NCBI GenBank assembly: GCA_964345105.1 | Contig: CAYFPZ010000071.1 | Coordinates: 1-7,523 of the forward strand | DNA: 7,523 bases | Reading direction: 5' to 3' | Origin: DG-33 sp964345105 | GTDB lineage: Archaea > Hadarchaeota > Hadarchaeia > Hadarchaeales > Hadarchaeaceae | Translations under genes and position numbers: made by a program | In this document: piece after piece, positions 5,708 through 7,523 of the stretch | Layout of the letters: the number at the start of each line of letters is the position of its first letter | Numbering within the stretch: position 1 is the stretch's first letter | The notes under the pieces: generated by a model | Told to the model about the DNA's origin: nothing | Seen by the model: the letters and a program-made list of their open reading frames with translations, nothing else | Databases searched by the model: none

Positions 5708-6916
5708 CTACCCGCCTAAGAGATCGGGAACCTCGGGAGGAAGTGGTTTGCCAATCGAACCATAAGCTGCATCCCAAGCTTCAATTAAATTGCTTCGTTC
5801 CACAGGTATAGTGGGTATAGTCGAGAGTTGCGGTACTTCTTTACCAAGAGCGTGGAGTGCTACAAGATAAACAGCACTAACCCCTATATTAGCGGAATCT
5901 GCTCCAGCGACGCCATATAGTGTAGGTCCTTCCGCTCTGGCTATTTCTATAGCAACCCTTTCGCTGAGGTCTACAGAAGTTATTATTAAATCCGTTCTAC
6001 CTAACTCCTTCGCTGCTTGGAGCACATCCAGCGCACATGGTTCAGTCCATGTTACAAATATACCATCTATATCTGGATACCTCGGGAGAATGGCTTTTGC
6101 TGTATCGAGAACCGCAGTGGGGTCTGGGAAAGTTTCTCTGCCAACAACTTCAATGTTGGGGTATAACTTCATGTTTTGTCTGAATCCTTCCTCTCTTTGA
6201 TTCGTGACGAAGAATTCAATACCCCAGTCCAACGTTACTACTTTTCCCTTATATTCACCATATTTTTCATACAATGCCTGAGCCATCAAATGACCTGCAC
6301 AAACACCCGTGCCTTTCGAATCATCCGTTGAATTGCTTATTATCTCTTCAGGAACTTCTAAGCCGGGGAAATAAGTACTAATAACAATGATAGGTATCCC
6401 CGCATCCGCGACTTTTCTCCACACCGCCTTAGTTCCTTCAGGCTCGACCGTTGAAACAATGAAATAATCTGGGTTTTTTAACATAGCGGTTTCAACCAAC
6501 TCTATTTCTGTTAACGGATCCCATTCTGCATAGTTATTAGCAACCACTTCCATGCCAAGCTCTTCAGCAGCTATCACGGCTCCTGTCTGGAACGCGATCG
6601 AGGTTTCCTCTGTAGCAGCTTGCCACTGTAATGCTAATTTTAAGTTCATCTGTCTTACAGCTTCTTTTTCCTCCTCGGTTAATAGTGCTTTTATTTGCTC
6701 AGTGCTCATAGACTCAACATCAAGTGGACCTCTATTGTAAGATCTCGTTGGATCCCATTCAAGCGCAGGCAAATGATCTTCTTCCTCTTCCTCTTCTTCC
6801 TCTTCCTCTTCTTCCTCTCCTTCTTCCCCTGGTATCGTGACAAAATATATGGCTACAGCAGCGACACATACTATAACGACAACAGCCAAAACTGCAATAG
6901 TAGGTATTTTTACCAT
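5708..6916 (-). CDS. Membrane-anchored sugar-binding protein of a ribose-type ABC transporter
   Basis: The 402-residue product has a short positive start, one hydrophobic segment (about 5-27), an acidic linker with 13 consecutive glutamates (34-46), then a two-lobe periplasmic-binding fold of the RbsB type (about 90-375). Recognisable parts are QTGAVIAAEELGMEV, DPLTEIELVETAMLKNPDYFIVS, GTKAVWRKVADAGIPIIVIST, REEGFRQNM and IDGIFVTW. It should sit outside the cell membrane, capture a sugar and deliver it to the permease. There is no lipobox cysteine, so the N-terminal helix itself is the likely anchor, as in many archaeal binding proteins. The start ATG (6916) has no strong ribosome site but a good TATA box 31-39 bases upstream, suggesting a short leader. 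It is divergent from the permease gene and convergent with nagA. The ligand is unknown; an amino sugar is suggested only by nagA. Confidence 0.88.
   Translation of the reverse strand: MVKIPTIAVLAVVVIVCVAAVAIYFVTIPGEEGEEEEEEEEEEEEEDHLPALEWDPTRSYNRGPLDVESMSTEQIKALLTEEEKEAVRQMNLKLALQWQAATEETSIAFQTGAVIAAEELGMEVVANNYAEWDPLTEIELVETAMLKNPDYFIVSTVEPEGTKAVWRKVADAGIPIIVISTYFPGLEVPEEIISNSTDDSKGTGVCAGHLMAQALYEKYGEYKGKVVTLDWGIEFFVTNQREEGFRQNMKLYPNIEVVGRETFPDPTAVLDTAKAILPRYPDIDGIFVTWTEPCALDVLQAAKELGRTDLIITSVDLSERVAIEIARAEGPTLYGVAGADSANIGVSAVYLVALHALGKEVPQLSTIPTIPVERSNLIEAWDAAYGSIGKPLPPEVPDLLGG
6779..6817 (-). repeat. 15-bp tandem repeat coding the polyglutamate linker
   Basis: In reading order the 13 Glu codons run GAG GAA GAA GAG GAA, the same five again, then GAG GAA GAA. 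This is a perfect 15-base unit repeated 2.6 times, not a random mix of GAA and GAG. The pattern points to growth by slippage or unequal exchange and predicts length variation between strains. Two more Glu (31-32) and Gly (30, 33) precede it. Confidence 0.85.
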
Positions 6917-6946
6917 TGTTCTGGCCCATTTTTTCTAATCTTTAGG

Positions 6947-6955
6947 CTTTATATA
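6947..6955 (-). promoter_or_regulatory. TATA box for the sugar-binding protein gene
   Basis: TATATAAAG on the minus strand lies 31-39 bases before the ATG at 6916, a near-consensus archaeal TATA box. Initiation about 25 bases downstream would leave a leader of around 10 bases. Confidence 0.6.
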
Positions 6956-7044
6956 GTTTTTGGACAGAATTTATTTAGTTTTTAAGCATATTTTAGCACA
7001 AAAATTTTATTTACAATGGTGGTTGGGAGAATATCCATAAAGTC

Positions 7045-7052
7045 TTTATATT
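7045..7052 (+). promoter_or_regulatory. TATA-like box for the permease gene
   Basis: TTTATATT lies 29-36 bases before the permease ATG at 7081, in a very A/T-rich stretch. AGGTAGAG (7068-7075) follows as a ribosome site. The 164-base region between the two divergent starts thus holds two separate promoters. I see no strong operator-like palindrome between them, only short A/T palindromes such as AAAATTTT. Confidence 0.45.
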
Positions 7053-7080
7053 AAAAAATTTTCTATTAGGTAGAGATTAA

Positions 7081-7523
7081 ATGAGAAAAATAAATAAGCA
7101 GTCGTTATTTTATTTACTTTATTTGGTGAGAAGGTACCCCTTCCTATTTGCTTTAATAATAATTGCAGTGGTTGTTGGATTAGTAGAACCTCTATACGTA
7201 TCCCCCGGAAATATAAAAACAATTCTAATCCAATCAGCTATTATAATTGTGCTAGCTGTGGCTGTGACCATCCCAATGATTGGGGGAGAAATTGACTTAT
7301 CAACTGTCAGTGTTGCCGCTATGTCAGCGATGATCGCTGCACAGTTATTGCGGCATACTGAACTAGGGTTTTTCCCAGTAGTGATAATAGTGTTGCTTGC
7401 TGGACTAATTTTTGGGTCATTCAACGGAATACTTGTTAAAAAGAGAATACCTGCTCTACTTGTGACTCTTGGGACCATGGGAGTTGCGAGGGGGCTTACT
7501 TGGGCAATCGGCGCACGCAGGGC
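7081..7523 (+). CDS. ABC sugar transporter permease, ribose (CUT2/RbsC) type, 3' end beyond window
   Basis: An open frame of 147 complete codons runs from ATG 7081 to the window edge without a stop. It encodes an integral membrane protein of the RbsC/AraH/XylH permease family (BPD_transp_2). Family signatures are IGGEIDLSTVSVAAMSAMIAA (about 67-87; most members have 'G.IDLSVG') and FNGILVKKRIPALLVTLGT (about 114-132) followed by ARGL. Hydrophobic segments lie at about 20-36, 47-66, 74-90 and 96-119, matching the N-terminal half of a permease of about 300-350 residues. The start is supported by AGGTAGAG five bases upstream and a TATA-like box. It would form the membrane channel for the sugar captured by the divergently encoded binding protein. 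The ATPase subunit is expected further right but not seen. Confidence 0.9.
   Translation, partial: MRKINKQSLFYLLYLVRRYPFLFALIIIAVVVGLVEPLYVSPGNIKTILIQSAIIIVLAVAVTIPMIGGEIDLSTVSVAAMSAMIAAQLLRHTELGFFPVVIIVLLAGLIFGSFNGILVKKRIPALLVTLGTMGVARGLTWAIGARR

Noticed and set aside
7119..7478. 119-codon minus-strand frame opposite the permease
   Set aside because: The plus-strand frame from 7081 encodes a recognisable RbsC-type permease with RBS and TATA box; the antisense frame is Thr/Ile-rich shadow sequence.
1..7523. CRISPR array, insertion sequence or integrase attachment site, particularly near the tRNA
   Set aside because: No regularly spaced repeats, transposase or integrase frames, or duplicated tRNA 3' end were seen in the window.

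Overview
This looks like an archaeal chromosome segment. The left edge carries a tRNA gene interrupted by two bulge-helix-bulge introns. Several genes have A/T-rich TATA-like boxes about 30-40 bases before the start codon, with short leaders. The proteins include archaeal/eukaryotic-type families: a Tsr3 rRNA-modifying enzyme, a PIN-domain ATPase and a four-CBS protein. A multi-intron tRNA with an encoded CCA fits a member of the TACK/Thermoproteota side of the archaea better than a halophile or methanogen, but that placement is an inference; the window has no rRNA or other marker to settle it.

Left part (1-4285, GC-richer): tRNA-Phe(GAA) on the minus strand, then a four-CBS-domain protein and a TRZ/ATZ-type amidohydrolase, also on the minus strand. 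A 68-base divergent promoter region with a perfect 16-bp palindrome separates the amidohydrolase from tsr3 on the plus strand. tsr3 converges, 17 bases apart, on a minus-strand PIN-domain/AAA ATPase related to the archaeal PINA family. These look like ordinary core or housekeeping genes.

Right part (4286-7523, visibly AT-richer, different codon use): a possible 19-codon small ORF, then nagA (N-acetylglucosamine-6-phosphate deacetylase, plus strand). Next is a convergent minus-strand gene for a membrane-anchored sugar-binding protein with a 13-residue polyglutamate linker. A divergent promoter region follows, then a ribose-type (CUT2) ABC permease on the plus strand that runs off the window. 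Together these suggest an amino-sugar or sugar uptake and catabolism cluster: the binding protein captures the sugar outside the membrane, the permease imports it, and NagA deacetylates the phosphorylated product. The ATPase subunit and a kinase/deaminase are not in view, so the substrate is inferred.

The most striking object is the tRNA-Phe gene. Both introns can be folded and placed by hand: a 32-nt intron at the noncanonical position 30/31 and a 14-nt intron at 37/38. They leave a 7-nt middle exon holding A31 to G37, including the anticodon.
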